A DNA stretch of 64,000 nucleotides from Przewalskia tangutica. Lineage: Eukaryota > Streptophyta > Magnoliopsida > Solanales > Solanaceae. Numbering within the stretch: the stretch's first letter is position 1; each line of letters starts with the position of its first letter. The notes beneath the pieces were generated by a model. It searched no databases, was not told the origin of the DNA, and saw only the letters and a list, made by a program, of their open reading frames with translations. Where the stretch lies: the NCBI GenBank assembly GCA_029844215.1, contig CM056736.1:21327501-21391500 (forward strand), in the 5' to 3' direction. The position numbers were made by a program, and so were the translations under genes. Positions 46,821 through 58,602 of the stretch are shown here, piece by piece.

Positions 46821-47853
46821 AACCCAAAAGGATCATATTCAATAGAAATCGAGTTGTCAGTGGTAAATTTTCTAACTAAAACTAAGTTTTTAATCAGTTG
46901 AGGAGCATGAAGGACATTCTTTAAGGTTAAATATGGGTTCGGGGGGGACAAGTTTTATGACCATAACCATGAATTGGGATTGAATGACCATTTCCGATGA
47001 TTACACCACGATTATTGCTCAAATTAAAATATGACGAGAGATTAACTTGTGAGGATGTCATATGTGACGTCGCTCCGATGTCCATATATTAGTTTGCATC
47101 GGGTGGAGTGAGTCCCAGAGTGTGCATTGTGTCCTCGATGTCGGTTGGTGTGGTTGTTGCAGAATAGGCCTGCTGATGTTGAGGATGTGGCAAAAAATGT
47201 TGGCCTGATGTTGCAGCCTATTTTCCGGACTGGTCCTGGCCCACGGAGCCGAAAGAAAAGGGCACGGTGGGATAGCCCATGGCTATTGCCAAGACCACTG
47301 GGCTGACCGCCACCTCACTGGCCATGCGACTGCCTTGTCTGACAAGAGCACTACTGTTGGCCGCCGCCCCTGCCGCCACCACCGCCACTACTGTGCCACC
47401 ACCCTTGCCACCGCCGTAATTTTTACCACCATTCTTTCGGTTTCGTCCCCTTTGACCAGGATTTGGCGATGTATTTTCATATTGTGAGGAGTTGTCATTG
47501 GACTTCTTATATGAAGCAGCGACCATGACAAAATTAGAAACGATAGTGGCCTTCCTAGCATAACATGTTTCTTCTAGTATGAGCATAAAACGGGCTTGGT
47601 AAAAGGGTAGAAGAGGGTTTCTTTGGCGGATGAGTGTATCAACACCACTATACGCATCAGTGAGACCAACAACCATCTGTAAAATGAGTCGGTTGTTAGT
47701 AACCGGCGCCCCGACATTCTTGAATTGATCCGATAAAACCTTGACAATATGCGGATGCAGTGAAAAAATCTGTTATGTCAGTGGTAGAGAAATTTTGCTC
47801 AAGTATTATGGCACGTGAATTTTTATTGTCCTGGAATATATCATGCAATCGGC
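46821..47853 (-). pseudogene. Copia-1 gag end and protease
   Basis: From 47853 downward: RLHDIFQDNKNSRA (gag), then in a shifted frame (47676) VVGLTDAYSGVDTLIRQRNP and LEETCYARKA, then a Gly/Lys/Arg-rich tail (RGRNRKNGGKNYGGGKGGG). I see no CCHC zinc knuckle. Near 47080 the protease active site reads YMDIGATSHMT (Asp-Ile-Gly where Asp-Ser/Thr-Gly is usual). The reading then runs LTLKNVLHAPQLIKNL and EYDPFGF up to the Ogre-out insertion, and continues at 27159. Gag N-terminus and 5' LTR are missing. Stops and shifts are present. Confidence 0.88.
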
Positions 47854-48933
47854 CTTGTAAATGTGAGATACTGAAGTGTACCTGCAAGGCTCCTATACAG
47901 AGTAGGATCGGAGACTGGAGCGCCATCCATAGCACTGAGCTTAGATTTTGAATCAACTGGAGTAGGTGAAACTTTGCAATTCGCCATCTTAGCCATGTAC
48001 ACGATCTCTTCTGCATACTTACGCTGACATAAGAACATGTGGTTGGCAGACCTGGTCACTGATATCTCCCAAAAAATAACTCAGTTTCTCCAAATCAGTC
48101 ATTGCAAATTCGGACTTAAGCAAGACAATAATCTCATTTTTCAACCCGTCGGAGGAGGCAGTAAAAACAATATCATTCACGTAAAGTAATAAGTAAGCAG
48201 TGTTACTACCTCGATGAAAAATGAAGAGTGATGTATCACTCTTGCTGCATACAAACCCAATCTGCAAGATATACCTGGCAAAAGGATCATACCATGCACG
48301 GATGGCCTGTTTCAGGCCATATAGCTTACGGAGATGACACACATAGTGAGGAACTGTTGGATGGGTGAACCCTGGCGGCTGATGCATGTAGACTGTCTCT
48401 CTCAGATCCCTATGTAAGAATGCATTCTTCACATCAAGTTGATGGATCGTCCAGTGTTTGCTCATGGCAATGCTCAAAATCGTGTGAATGGTAACCGGTT
48501 TGACAACCGGGCTGAATGTCTCACAACAATCAATGCCCTCCTACTGATTTGTGCCATTAGCCACAAGTCGTGTCTTATACCTCTCAATATCTTCACTGTC
48601 TCTGAATTTGTGATGAAATAACCATATACAACGAATCACATTCACCCCTTCAGGTCTAGGTACTAGATCACATGTGTGCTATTTAGTTAAAGCATTGAAT
48701 TCCTCAGTCATAGCCACATTCCAATTAGGGTTTTATTTAGCCAATATATGGTTCTTGGGAATTGGAGAAATGGTTTGGGTAGACAATTTAAATTGAACTT
48801 TGGGTTTGAAGATTTCATGTTTGGCACGAGTTTCCATTTGGTGAGTGGAGACAGTGGGAGGTTGTGTCGGCTGAGTGGGAAGAGCTGAGACTGAGGGATC
48901 AGTTGGATAGGGAGAAGGAGGAGGTGACGGCAT
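47854..48933 (-). pseudogene. Copia-2 reverse transcriptase
   Basis: From 48933: a Pro/Thr-rich linker (QPPTVSTHQMETRAKHEI), stops near 48730, then the RT fingers (CIWLFHHKF, RLVANGTNQ, FSPVVKPVTIHTILSIAMS) and LHQLDVKNAFLHRDL-type palm (here IHQLDVKNAFLHRDLRETVY). The catalytic box is LLLYVNDIVFTASS at about 48172-48183: the first Asp of YVDD is changed to Asn (GAT to AAT). It continues LSYFLGDIS and, after a shift, YAEEIVYMAKMANC to LQYLTFTRP. The active-site change alone should abolish polymerase activity. Confidence 0.9.
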
Positions 48934-50150
48934 CAGACGCTGGAGAAAATCTGCTCGCAGGAGTTTTGGCGATGTGGTGCCAAATCACAGGGCTGCGACA
49001 CTGTCGACTGGCAGTCCTCTCTGATGTTTGGGCGTCGCGGGCTGACCCTTGGGGCCGCGAAGCTGACGCTGAAGAATAACTACCGGGAAAAAACCTTGAT
49101 TCTGTAGCAGTGCTGTGATCTAATTGACTGAGAATGATGGGAGAGATGGCAGACTCGTCAAGAAAAGAGTAATCCGGATTTTGGAACTTTTTAAGATTCG
49201 AAAACGGGAATGTGGTCTCGTCGAATTTGACGTGATGAGAGATGTGGATCTGACGAGTGGACAAGTCATAGCATAGATAACCCCTATGGTTCGGTGGGAA
49301 GCCTAGGTAGACACATAGAGTTGACCGATGAGCTAGTTTGTGAGGGGTAGTAGAGTCAAGGTTAGGATAGCATAGACAACCGAATATCCGAAGATGCTCA
49401 TAAGATGAGACTCTATGATAGAGGATTTCGGTATGGGTCATATTGTGAAGAGTGCTAGTTGGAAGAATATTGAGAATGTATTCTGACATTTTAGCAGCAT
49501 AGACTTAGAAGCACGGAGGTAGGGAGACATGAATCAATAGAGTGCGAATCATATTATTAATGGTGCGAATGATTCTTTCAGCTTTACCATTTTGAGGGAA
49601 GGTGTGGGGGCAGGAGAAACGAAAGACTATGCTATTATTAGTACAAAAATAGTAAAACATAGAGTTATTGAATTCACGACCATTATCGCACTGAAAAGAT
49701 TTTATACCTTTTTCAAACTGTGTTTGAATGAAAGTTTGAAACTTAAGAAATTTGGCAAACATTTCCGATTTAAATTTGAGGGGTACAACAAAAAAAAGTG
49801 AGAAAAATCATCTAGTAAGATAAGATAGTATTTATGATCGAGAGAACTAGCAACAGGTGATGTCCATAAATCGGCATGTATAATATCAAAAGGTGCAAAC
49901 GGAAGACGAATATGTTTGCCTAAAGAACAAGAGACACGGTTTTGGGCAAGTTTCCCATTACAAGTAATGAAATTATTGCCTCTAAGAAAATTAAAAATTG
50001 GGGCCCCTGGATGACCAAGCCTATTATGCCATGTTGAATAAGAAATGGCCGCTAGAGAGACGGGAGAGCTAGATCTGGCAGCCGTGGGAGTGAATGGATA
50101 TAGATCCCCCATGCTATTGCATCTCGTAAGAGGTGTCCCCGTATGAAGAT
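48934..50150 (-). pseudogene. Copia-2 integrase
   Basis: Zinc-binding start WHNRLGHPGAPIF...CNGKLAQNRVSCSLGKH (50040-49920), catalytic core with IIHADLWTSPV (first Asp) in the frame of 50112. After a frameshift near 49760-49800 come FQCDNGREFNN (second Asp) and PQNGKAERIIRTINN (Glu) in the frame of 49762. A single in-frame stop at 49505-49507 precedes YILNILPTSTLHN and the C-terminal region (RIFGCLCYPNLDS, LGFPPNHRGYLCYDLST). All DDE residues remain, but the frame is broken. Confidence 0.9.
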
Positions 50151-50584
50151 CCTTCGCAGTGAAACCAAAAGGGTCAAAATCAACAGAGACAAAATTATTA
50201 CGAGTAAATTTGCGGATAGATATGTGATTCTTAATTACATGTGGGGCATATATGGTATTTTTAAGGGGAATGGATTAGGAGGTGGTGTGTATGATGTACC
50301 ATAACCCTTTACTGGAATGCGGTGGCCACTGTCAACTGTCACAAATTGAGGATGCCTTAAACCAAACAGTTTAGGAATATTACCTGCAGATCGGGTGAGG
50401 TGAGAAGTTGCTCCGGAGTCAATGTACAAGTTGTTGTTAGGTTGTTGCATATTGAGACTGCTGAAGGCCTGACCCAACTCAGTGGGTGTCATGCTGGGTG
50501 AGGGCTGCTGGAACTGGTCGTGCATGAAGTGGACTTGCTGCGGGTACTGGACTTGCCGAGGGGCTGGAGCAGGACCCAACAACC
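50151..50584 (-). pseudogene. Copia-2 protease
   Basis: From 50582: Gln/Pro-rich gag tail, then LYIDSGATSHLTRSAGNI with an intact Asp-Ser-Gly aspartic protease site. It continues VTVDSGHRIPVKGYG, then decays into LKIPYMPHM, where a shift separates it from the integrase frame. The enzyme would cut the Gag-Pol polyprotein. Confidence 0.88.
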
Positions 50585-51507
50585 CGTGGTGGGAGAACTG
50601 GTTGAAGGGTTGCTGGTACTGGAACGACGGCGGCGCGGCGGCGCTGTACGAATACTGTTGGGGTGCCGCGGCGCTGAACTAATTATGCGGGCCCTGTTGT
50701 TGCTGCTGATTCTGTTGTCCGCGGCCCTTGCCACGACCATGACCTCCTCTGCCGCGGCCCTTGCCACCGCGGCCCTGCTGCGGTTGAGAGTTTTCTGGCG
50801 GCATTAGGTCTTGAGGGTGCGTTTCGACAACTAACGCCTTCTGATTGTGCTCATCCTGATTAGCACGTCGAGTCTCTTCGAGCAACAACTGCGAGCGAGC
50901 TTTGTTAAAATTGGGAAGCGGATCTGCCTGTTGAATCATGGTGGCTAATGTATCATAGCCGTCTTTGGGAAAGCCTGCAATCAATTGCAACACCATTTTA
51001 GTGTCCGAGACAGGCGTGTCGACATTGGAGAGTTGATCCGCCAGGAGTTTCAACTGTCTGCTGTACTCAGTCATGTTGGAGAAGTTTTCAAGGCGCGTAT
51101 TGTTAAATTGTTTATCCAAATACACCGCACGAGTGTGCTTGTTATCTTGAAAGATTTCCTCCAAGCGGTTCCATAAATCAAGGGATGTGGCGCCGTCAGA
51201 AGAAGGTCTTGAGAAATACTACCATAAATCCACAGTTTGACGCCGGCGTCTAGACGACGCCAAGTAGAATCATCAACCTCCGGAGGGCGCGGAATAGTGT
51301 CATCGATGTGATCAAGCACATTATAGAGAAATTACGAAATAATTCAACCCAAGGAGAATACTGATTGTTTTCTTGATCAAGAAAGATGGGAATATAATTC
51401 TTGATGTTGGTAACAGTTAGGGCGGGATGAAAAGAGGATGACAACGTGGTGGTGGGATTTGTGGAGGTAGAAGCGTCAGAAGGTGTGAAAGAATCAGGGA
51501 TAGCCAT
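50585..51507 (-). pseudogene. Copia-2 gag
   Basis: The start ATG at 51507 (MAIPDSFTPSDAS) follows a leader of about 130 bp after the LTR. In order: IKNYIPIFLDQENNQYSPW (51507 frame), shift to LDHIDDTIPRPPEVDDSTWR (51319 frame), shift to MEEIFQDNKHTRAVYLDKQF (51164 frame). It ends in an Arg/Gly/Gln-rich tail (GRGGKGRGRGGHGRGKGRG and a run of Gln), which replaces a visible zinc knuckle. This is retrotransposon nucleocapsid precursor. Two frameshifts inactivate it. Confidence 0.9.
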
Positions 51508-51620
51508 TTAGAGGAGAGAGGAATGAAGAAGAAAACCTAGAAATTTGGGCGGCGCCGTGGTGAAGAAGGGGTAGAGACCGGCGGCGGCTTGGAAGAAAAG
51601 TTTCTAGGGTTTTGGTTTAC

Positions 51621-51636
51621 TTGGCTCTTGATATCA
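51621..51636 (-). other. Copia-2 primer binding site
   Basis: The minus strand reads TGATATCAAGAGCCAA directly after the LTR end, a slightly altered form of the initiator tRNA-Met site TGGTATCAGAGC. Confidence 0.8.
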
Positions 51637-51841
51637 TGTAAGATGATATTAATCTCCCTTAGGGAGTACTCTCATTAATATCAAAGTATATATAGAGTAC
51701 AATATTCATCCCTTATACAATAGGAATCATAAGTCTATACAAAAGAGGAATCCTAGTCTTATCATAATTATATTTACACAATATATGAAATATATTCTAA
51801 TTATGGGATAGGGATGACAAAGAACTATATACACGTTTACA
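51637..51841 (-). repeat. Copia-2 5' LTR (about 205 bp)
   Basis: TGTAAGATGATATTAATC... to ...ACACGTTTACA on the + strand. The start is fixed by the primer site. The outer end is chosen by TG...CA symmetry and the short LTR size usual for this copia group, since the partner LTR is deleted. It contains a TATA-like tatatatagag region. Confidence 0.65.
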
Positions 51842-52284
51842 TTAGTAAAATCATAAACCAGGAAACTGGATATAAAAAAAAATCAAAAGACACGAGAGAA
51901 GATTCCACGTGTCATTAAGAACGAACACTTGTCTTTGTCGTAGAATTTTATTTTCCTTTTCATTCTTTTTAAGTGGAGTTGCTTTAGTAAATTTAGTAGT
52001 ATGAGCTCGTTTACTCCTTGCCAAATTTGGTCTTATTTATTTTTACATGACTTATCTATTATAATATAATTTAGAGTTCAATTTAATTTAATTGATTAAT
52101 GTGGATGGGAATTGAGAGGCCAAAGCATAATTGAACGAAGTTTTGGAAAATATAACCGTTTAAAATAAAAATTGAAAGTTGGACATAATCTAGAAAAGTG
52201 GTCATCTCATTATCGTGACAAGTAAGACAGAAAGCTTGACATATGGTGATTTATGCACTATACCTTTTTAGGTCATTGTTTAGA
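51842..52284. other. Unassigned spacer
   Basis: 440 bp of AT-rich DNA between Copia-2 and Gypsy C. No open frame, repeat or motif I can name. Confidence 0.5.
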
Positions 52285-54794
52285 TGTTTCATGACCCAAA
52301 TTATTAATGAAGTCGTGCCGACACCTACCCAAAATTCTGAAAGCGGATCTAAATCGATTTACAAATATTCAAATCAATTATTAAGAGAGTAAAAATAAGA
52401 CTAACACATAAGTTAAAAAAGTGTCTCAATACTCAATTATACGGAAACTAAGTCATACACATCTCAAAACCTAGAGTCATAAGTACAAGAGATACTAATA
52501 CATGAATAATTTTGAAAGTCTACAAAGTTGTCCGAAATATAAAGACAGAAAGTAAAATAGAGATGGATTTTGGTACAGCGGAACAACCAGCAGCTCACCC
52601 TAACAACTCCAAAAGCACTCCTCAACGATCGGCTGTAACTCATCCACTACTAGTACTCGGGTTAGAAACTGCACACAAAAAATGCAGATACGGGAAATCA
52701 ACGTGTACTCAACAGTATCGTCGACCGACCTTAAACTAAAATGGTGATGAGGGTTGGTCTTCCGAATGCTTACTCCCACATTTATTCTCTGTTACTTCAA
52801 AGGCATAGTTGCATCGTAGCAAGTAAGGATAAGAAAAGCCTAAGCTCACTTCAACAAATATCTAAGTAGTCCATCGAATGAGACAATTACATTTTAATAA
52901 GTCTACAAGTAGATCCAACAATAAATCATCAATGATATGAAATGACATGGAAATGCAATGCAAAGGTCATCAATCACCGATATACACACGCTCCGTAATA
53001 TAACTCACAGGGGACTCATGAGGTCTATACACTACCCAAAATTATTTTCCATTGGGTTCTTAGCCATTTAGGCTTTTAATCTCAACACTTAACCAAATGG
53101 GCGTTCGATCTCAACACTTAGCTCATATTCGGCTGTCATTCACATCACTCCATTTGGAATCATTTCCATCGGACATCACATATGTATCCTCAAGTGTAAT
53201 ATGCATGAGATACCATATGAAAACATGAATCTGACATGCACACATGATAATCAACAAGGCTATAAGGTAAAAGTTCCTCTTAATTCTATTTTATCACTAG
53301 ACGAGCATTACATAGTGATAAGAACACACAATCAATAAGTAAGAGATTGACATATCACATAAGTAAATAAATAAGGGAATTATATCCCGGATGACAATCA
53401 ATTAGTCATTATCAACTACCAGTTAACGCCCACATGCTTTAGACACAAACATAATGACCCAAATATGATACACGTTTCTAAATTATAGCACTGGTACACG
53501 TACAAGTGTTCGTCATCTCACAAGTACGAGACCCACTTATTCCCCAATACATCCTCCTTGTTAATTAATTGTATCAATCATGCATTTTAAATAGAGTCAA
53601 ATAAGGTCTCAACTTGCCTTATTTCAAAGCCCAACAAGCACAATAAAGCCTTGCCCTTTCGTAGAACTTCCGAATGATTCCAATATGTTCAAATATGAAA
53701 TATATGTAAGCATGTCCGTAGACACCATATTGCTATATTATAATTTTGAATTCAAAAAGGCAGTCTCAAGCTCTGGAGGGCAAAATTATAATTTCACGAT
53801 AAAATATGTTTACCCATAGCCCATAAGAGTCTAAATTCCAAAAATGACTCAAATCCGACTTTAATTCGACATTCAATTTTAAAAATTTCTTATTTCCAAC
53901 TTAGCACTTTAAAATCCCAATTATATAACTCAAGTCGTGACTTAAATAATGAATTTCGTAAGAATCTAAGATAGAATGGTAAAATTGAGGTTATAATCTT
54001 ACCCCATGATAAATCTTGAAAAAAAACCTTTGAAAATCTTCCAAATTTGATGTCTCTAGCTCAAAATATGAAATGAAATGTCAAATCCCATATTTAGGGA
54101 TTAAACCCACTGGAACAGTCCCTTCTTCGCGATCGCGGGACCTTTCCCGTGACTGCGTAGAGCAAAAACTGACTCGATCCACAGATGGCCTTCACGATTG
54201 TGATCTGGCCCACCGCGATCATGATTCTTGACTACACAACTCATCGCGATCATAACATGTGCCTCGTGTTCGCATAAAAGGAAATTAACAATTGAACACT
54301 ATATCTTTTGGTATTCTCTAAACTTGAAATCGGTGCTCGAAACTCATCTGGGATCCCCTGCCCTGAATATAAATAAAATATGCATTCTCGTGTACTCAAA
54401 ACATCTAAAAGAGGTCATCTTGACCCGATGTTGATTTTGTTGTCAACTCCATTTTCTCACTTTAACTAGTTTCTCCGCCAAGGGTCCAAAACACACCCGA
54501 GCCATTCAAGATTCGTCCCTACTATCCAACTAAGTCAAAAATCACATTTCGGACCTAATGAAACTGTTCAAATTTGCATATGAGTTCATTATCCCCTGAT
54601 GTTGACTTTGGTAAACCATTTTCATTTCTTAATTTAAGGATTTTCAAAATTACCTTTTCTTCTCTGTTACTCACCCATTTGCCTTAGAAATTACGCCACC
54701 CATCCCCGCAAGTTAAAATATCATTTTAAAGCTACGAAAATGGTCATTAGGAAAAAGGGACCTAAAACTTAAAATGACCTAACAGGTTGTTACA
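52285..54794 (-). repeat. Gypsy C 3' LTR
   Basis: About 2.5 kb from tgtttcatgaccc to ggttgttaca. Features are typical of Solanaceae gypsy LTRs: gaagtcgtgccgacacctacc near the start, the CG-rich segment cttcgcgatcgcggg (54125-54250), and acatgttcgtcctcgaacat just past the end. The left boundary is approximate. A 75-codon + frame at 52512 is not a gene. Confidence 0.75.
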
Positions 54795-56290
54795 TCATCG
54801 ACCACCCAAATACATGTTCGTCCTCGAACATAAATAAAAAAAGTACCTGAACTATTGAAAAGTTGGGATATATACTCTGCATGTCCATCTGAGTCTCCCA
54901 AATAGCCTCCTCAACTGAACAATGCCTCCATTGAAATTTTACTAAGGCTATCTCTTTGCACCTTAACTTACAGATCTATATCCAGAATGACTACCTCCTC
55001 TTCCTCAAAAGTCAAATTATGATCAAGCACTACTGAATCCCATTAAATCTCATGAGCACTGTCGAATGGTACTTCTTGAGCATTAAAATATGAAACATGA
55101 GGTGAACACCCGATAAATCAGGTGGTAAAGACAACTCATAAGCTACATCACCAACACGCTGAACAATATCAAACAGACCAATATACCTCGAGCTCGACTT
55201 TCTCTTTTTTCCAAATCTCATCACACCCTTCATGGGTAAAACCTTCAATAGAACTAGATCGCCAACCATGAATTCTAAACCGCAAAATTTTCGATATGCA
55301 TAACATTTTTGTCTATTCTGAGTTGCCAAGAGTCTCTCCTGAATCAATTTGACATTGTCTAAAAAATCCCTTAACATGTATGTACCCCAAGGCCTAATCT
55401 CAAATGCATCAAACCAACAAATCGGAGAATGATATCTCCTACCAGCTAATGCCTCAACTGGTGTCATATTAATGCTTGAATGTTAACCATTATTGTACAC
55501 AAACTCCGCCAAAGGCAAGAATGGTCCCAATGACCACCAAATTAAAGTCAATAACATATGCCCACAACATATCCTCAAGGAACTGAATAGTCCGCTCGAA
55601 CTGACATCAATATGGGTGAAAAGCTATACTAAGATCCACCTGGATACATAACTCATTCTACATAGACCTCCAGAAATGATAGGTAATCTGCGTGCCCTAA
55701 TCCGAAATGATAAAAATGGATACCCCATGCAAACGAACTCTTTCGGATGTAGATTCTAGCTAACTTTTTTATATTTAAGGTAGTCTGAACCAGTATAAAA
55801 TGACTCGACTTGGTAAATCTATCTACAATGACTCAAATAGCATTAAACTTTTCCAAAATCTGTGACAACCCTACCACGAAGTCCATAGCAATTCGCTCAC
55901 ACTTTCACTCAGGTATGAGAGTAATACCAACAGGCTTCAAGTGTTCGTACTTCACCTGTTGATAATTCAAATACCGACACATATATTTCACTATGTCCAT
56001 CTTCATCCGACATCACCAATAATATTATTTCAAATCTCCATACATCATTGTAGCCCTTGGTCGGATAGAGTACCTCGAACTATGAGCCTCCTCCATAATC
56101 AATTGAGTCAAATCACTTGTTTGAGAAACATAAATGTGACCTTGGATCCTCAAAAACTCACTCGTCATCTAACATCTCCTTCTTGGCCTCTCCTTGTAGA
56201 ATTTGCTTCTTACTTCGTGGATGAACCAAAAGATGTACCTGAAATGACATTTACACAAAATTTCCAGCCCCTTATCCATCACCTATCACA
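54795..56290 (-). pseudogene. Gypsy C integrase remnant
   Basis: 145 open codons from 55467: MTPVEALAGRRYHSPICWF, then VKLIQERLLATQNRQKCYAY, VGDLVLLKVLPMKGVMRFGK, RYIGLFDIVQRVGDVAYEL, the part after the catalytic core. Above 55500 the minus strand still resembles the core and zinc-binding region to about 56200 but with many stops. Below 55030 the chromodomain part is unreadable. Dead copy. Confidence 0.85.
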
Positions 56291-56299
56291 AGTTTCTAC

Positions 56300-58602
56300 A
56301 ATAATAAGGTGAAGAGAAAAAGAGATTGAAGGGATTGAATGTGAAGAGAAGAAGAGATACAAGTAATCAGACACATTATGAACTTGCTTTAATAGATTCC
56401 CAAAATCGGTCTTTTTCTTCTTCCTGAACCAACCGCCAATCATCATGAAGGGATACATCCAACGAATAAAAACAGGCCCACATTGTCTCACCTCACTTAC
56501 CAAGTGCACAGTTAAATGAACCATTATATCGAAGAAAGATGGAGGAAAATATTTTTCTAACAAACACAAAGTTACTACAAGATCCTTCTGTAACTGATCT
56601 AATGTGACATCAACAACTTTTGCAATAAAGCATTAAAAAAATATAACCTCATGACTGATTTTTTAACAATTCTTCAAACTCCTTAATGAAATCGACAAAA
56701 GTTGTTACATTAAAACATGAGAGTCATGGGACTTTAGTCCTTGAAGTTTCAATTGCTTCATACAAACTAGGCTCCGAATGTTGGAAGAATATCCTTTCGG
56801 AACTTTAATGTTTTTTTAAACATTTACAAAAGATCATTTTCTCTTCCTTTGTCAATGTGTAACATGCTGGAGGAAGCCAAGTCTTATTTTTTTTCTTAAC
56901 TTGCGGTGCTAACTTCCCCCTAATTTTCAAAGAAACTAGGTCCATCCTCGACTTCAAGCCATCTTTAGACTTACCCGGAATATGAAGCAAAGTCCCATAT
57001 ACACTCACACACACATTCTTTTCAATGTGCATAATATCTAATTGGTGTCTCACAAGTAAGTGCTTCCAATACTCTAAATTGTAGAATATTGTTTTCTTCT
57101 TCCACCATAATATCTCATCAGAATCATCCCCATATTTTCGTTTCTTCCCCCATGTATTGTCAACACATTCAATTAAGTGTAATATTTCCTCACCATTCAA
57201 CTATACAGGGGCATTTTGCTCTTCTATTTCATTGTCAAAGGCAGATTTTTGCCATCTGTATTTATATCCTTCTAGAAGCCAACGACGATGACCAAGATAC
57301 ACATTTTTCTTGCTATATCGAAGTCTACATCGGGGAGTATCAACACCATAATATGGACATACGTAATAACCCTTAATGGTATAGCCCGCTAAATTCTCAT
57401 ATACAGGAAAGTCATTTATAGTCCACATCAAGACAACCCGTAAATTGAATACCTCTTTCATGAAAGAATCAAAACACTCAACCCCATCTTCCCATAAGAT
57501 ATGTAAATCATCTACTAAAGGTGCTAAGTAGACATCAATGTCATTCCCCGGTTGTTGTGGACCAGATATTAAGAGAGATACCATCAAGAATTTCCTTTTC
57601 GTACAAAACCATGTGGAAGGTTGTAGGTTGTAAGAACAATTGGCCAACAATTATATGTACTACTAAGGAAGCTATGTAGGTTGATTCCATCTGCTGATAA
57701 AGCTAGACGAAGGTTCCTAGGTCTTTTGCAAACTTAGGCCACTTCTCATCTATTAACTCCCAAGCTTTTGAATCCGCTGGATGTCGAAGCTTCCCATCTC
57801 GGATCCTCTCTTTTGCATGCCAAGTTAAGTCTTTGACTGTTTGAGAGCACTGAAACATTCGACGAAACCTAGGGATAATAGGGAAGTACCATAAAACCTT
57901 AGAAGGTATCCCTACACTATCTTTTTCACTCCCATTTTTTTCCATCTTGAAACAGAACATGTAGGGCATTTTCCAGTTTTTCATACTGTTTTCTATAAAG
58001 TATGCAATCATTAGGGCATACATAAATTTTAATATACTCTAACCCTAAAGCAGTCATTGTTTCTTAGCATCATAAAAAGACACATGCAATTCATTTCCCT
58101 CAGGCAAAATTTGAGATATAAGATTCAATATCTCAGAAAATCTTTTGTCAGATAAACCAAACTTACCCTTGATATTAAAAAGTTTAACTAGAGCACCAAA
58201 CTTAGTGAAATTTGTGCATCCTGGATATAAAGATTTCTCTTCGTCTTCAAGAACCTCTCTAAAAGCTTTATTATCGACACATTTATTAAAAGCATCAGTA
58301 ACCATATTTACAGTGTCCCCATCATTGTAGTTAGACTTAAACTGGTCACCTATTCTAGAGTCAATGTTTCCAGACCTTTTCCCATGCCAAAACCAGATTT
58401 TATATTCACTATCTATCCCATGAAAGAACAAATGTTCAGATACGACTTTCACTTAATGAAAAGACAAATTCCCACATTGAGTGCAAAGACACCTAATCAC
58501 ACTACTGTCTACAACATTGGCTACATCAAATTGCAAAAATTTCTTAACGCCTTGCTCATATTCATGTGATAATCGAGAACATGACATTCAAGACTTATCC
58601 AT
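56300..58602 (-). pseudogene. TNP2-like CACTA transposase
   Basis: Reading down from the ATG at 58602: the transposase-associated domain (LSHEYEQGVKKFLQF, then CLCTQCGNLSFH), with a stop at codon 5 and another at 58453-58455. Then SLYPGCTNFTKFGALVKL and LPEGNELHVSFYDAKK (58450-58054), then VLWYFPIIPRFRRMFQ and DLTWHAKERIRDGKLRHPAD (57900-57780). A frameshift follows, then LLISGPQQPGNDIDVYLAPL, LMWTINDFPVY and VYLGHRRWL (57590-57290). After another stop come YWKHLLVRHQLDIMHIEKNV (57080-57010) and LPPACYTLTKEEK. A further shift leads to FPPSFFDIMVHLTVHLV and FIRWMYPFMM (56550-56450). The order matches plant tnp2 proteins. The enzyme would cut CACTA ends. It is inactivated by at least two shifts and four stops. 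Confidence 0.92.

Larger units (their letters stand above)
14500..47853 (-). mobile_element. Copia-1: degraded Ty1/copia element split by two nested insertions
   Basis: One minus-strand element is recovered in order from high to low coordinate: gag end (47853-47160), protease (about 47080), then interruption by Ogre-out. It continues with GAG-pre-integrase and integrase (27159-25413), then interruption by Gypsy B, then reverse transcriptase and RNase H (15744-14510). The breaks coincide with target duplications CGGAA and AGTAT, and the protein reading resumes immediately on the far side of each. Wording fits the Ale/Retrofit lineage. The 5' LTR and gag start were removed by the Copia-2/Copia-1 deletion junction at about 47850. 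The 3' LTR is not identified. Stops and frameshifts are spread throughout. Confidence 0.9.
47854..51841 (-). mobile_element. Copia-2: Ty1/copia element, 3' truncated
   Basis: A second minus-strand copia of the same broad lineage as Copia-1. From the right: 5' LTR (51637-51841), primer site, gag, protease, integrase and RT, ending abruptly in the phrase LQYLTFTRP just after the RT domain. Directly after that comes Copia-1 gag (RLHDIFQD), so the RNase H, 3' LTR and any spacer have been deleted. Frameshifts and stops are scattered but fewer than in Copia-1. Confidence 0.9.
52285..56290 (-). mobile_element. Gypsy C: truncated Ty3/gypsy element
   Basis: A 3' LTR (52285-54794) followed by minus-strand integrase sequence (54795-about 56200) that ends near a CACTA transposon. 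The 5' LTR, gag, protease and RT are absent, so the element lost its 5' half, possibly at the CACTA junction. No target duplication can be tested. Confidence 0.8.

Noticed and set aside
50482..50807. 95- and 66-codon + strand frames
   Set aside because: They are antisense to the GC-rich Arg/Gly tail of Copia-2 gag.
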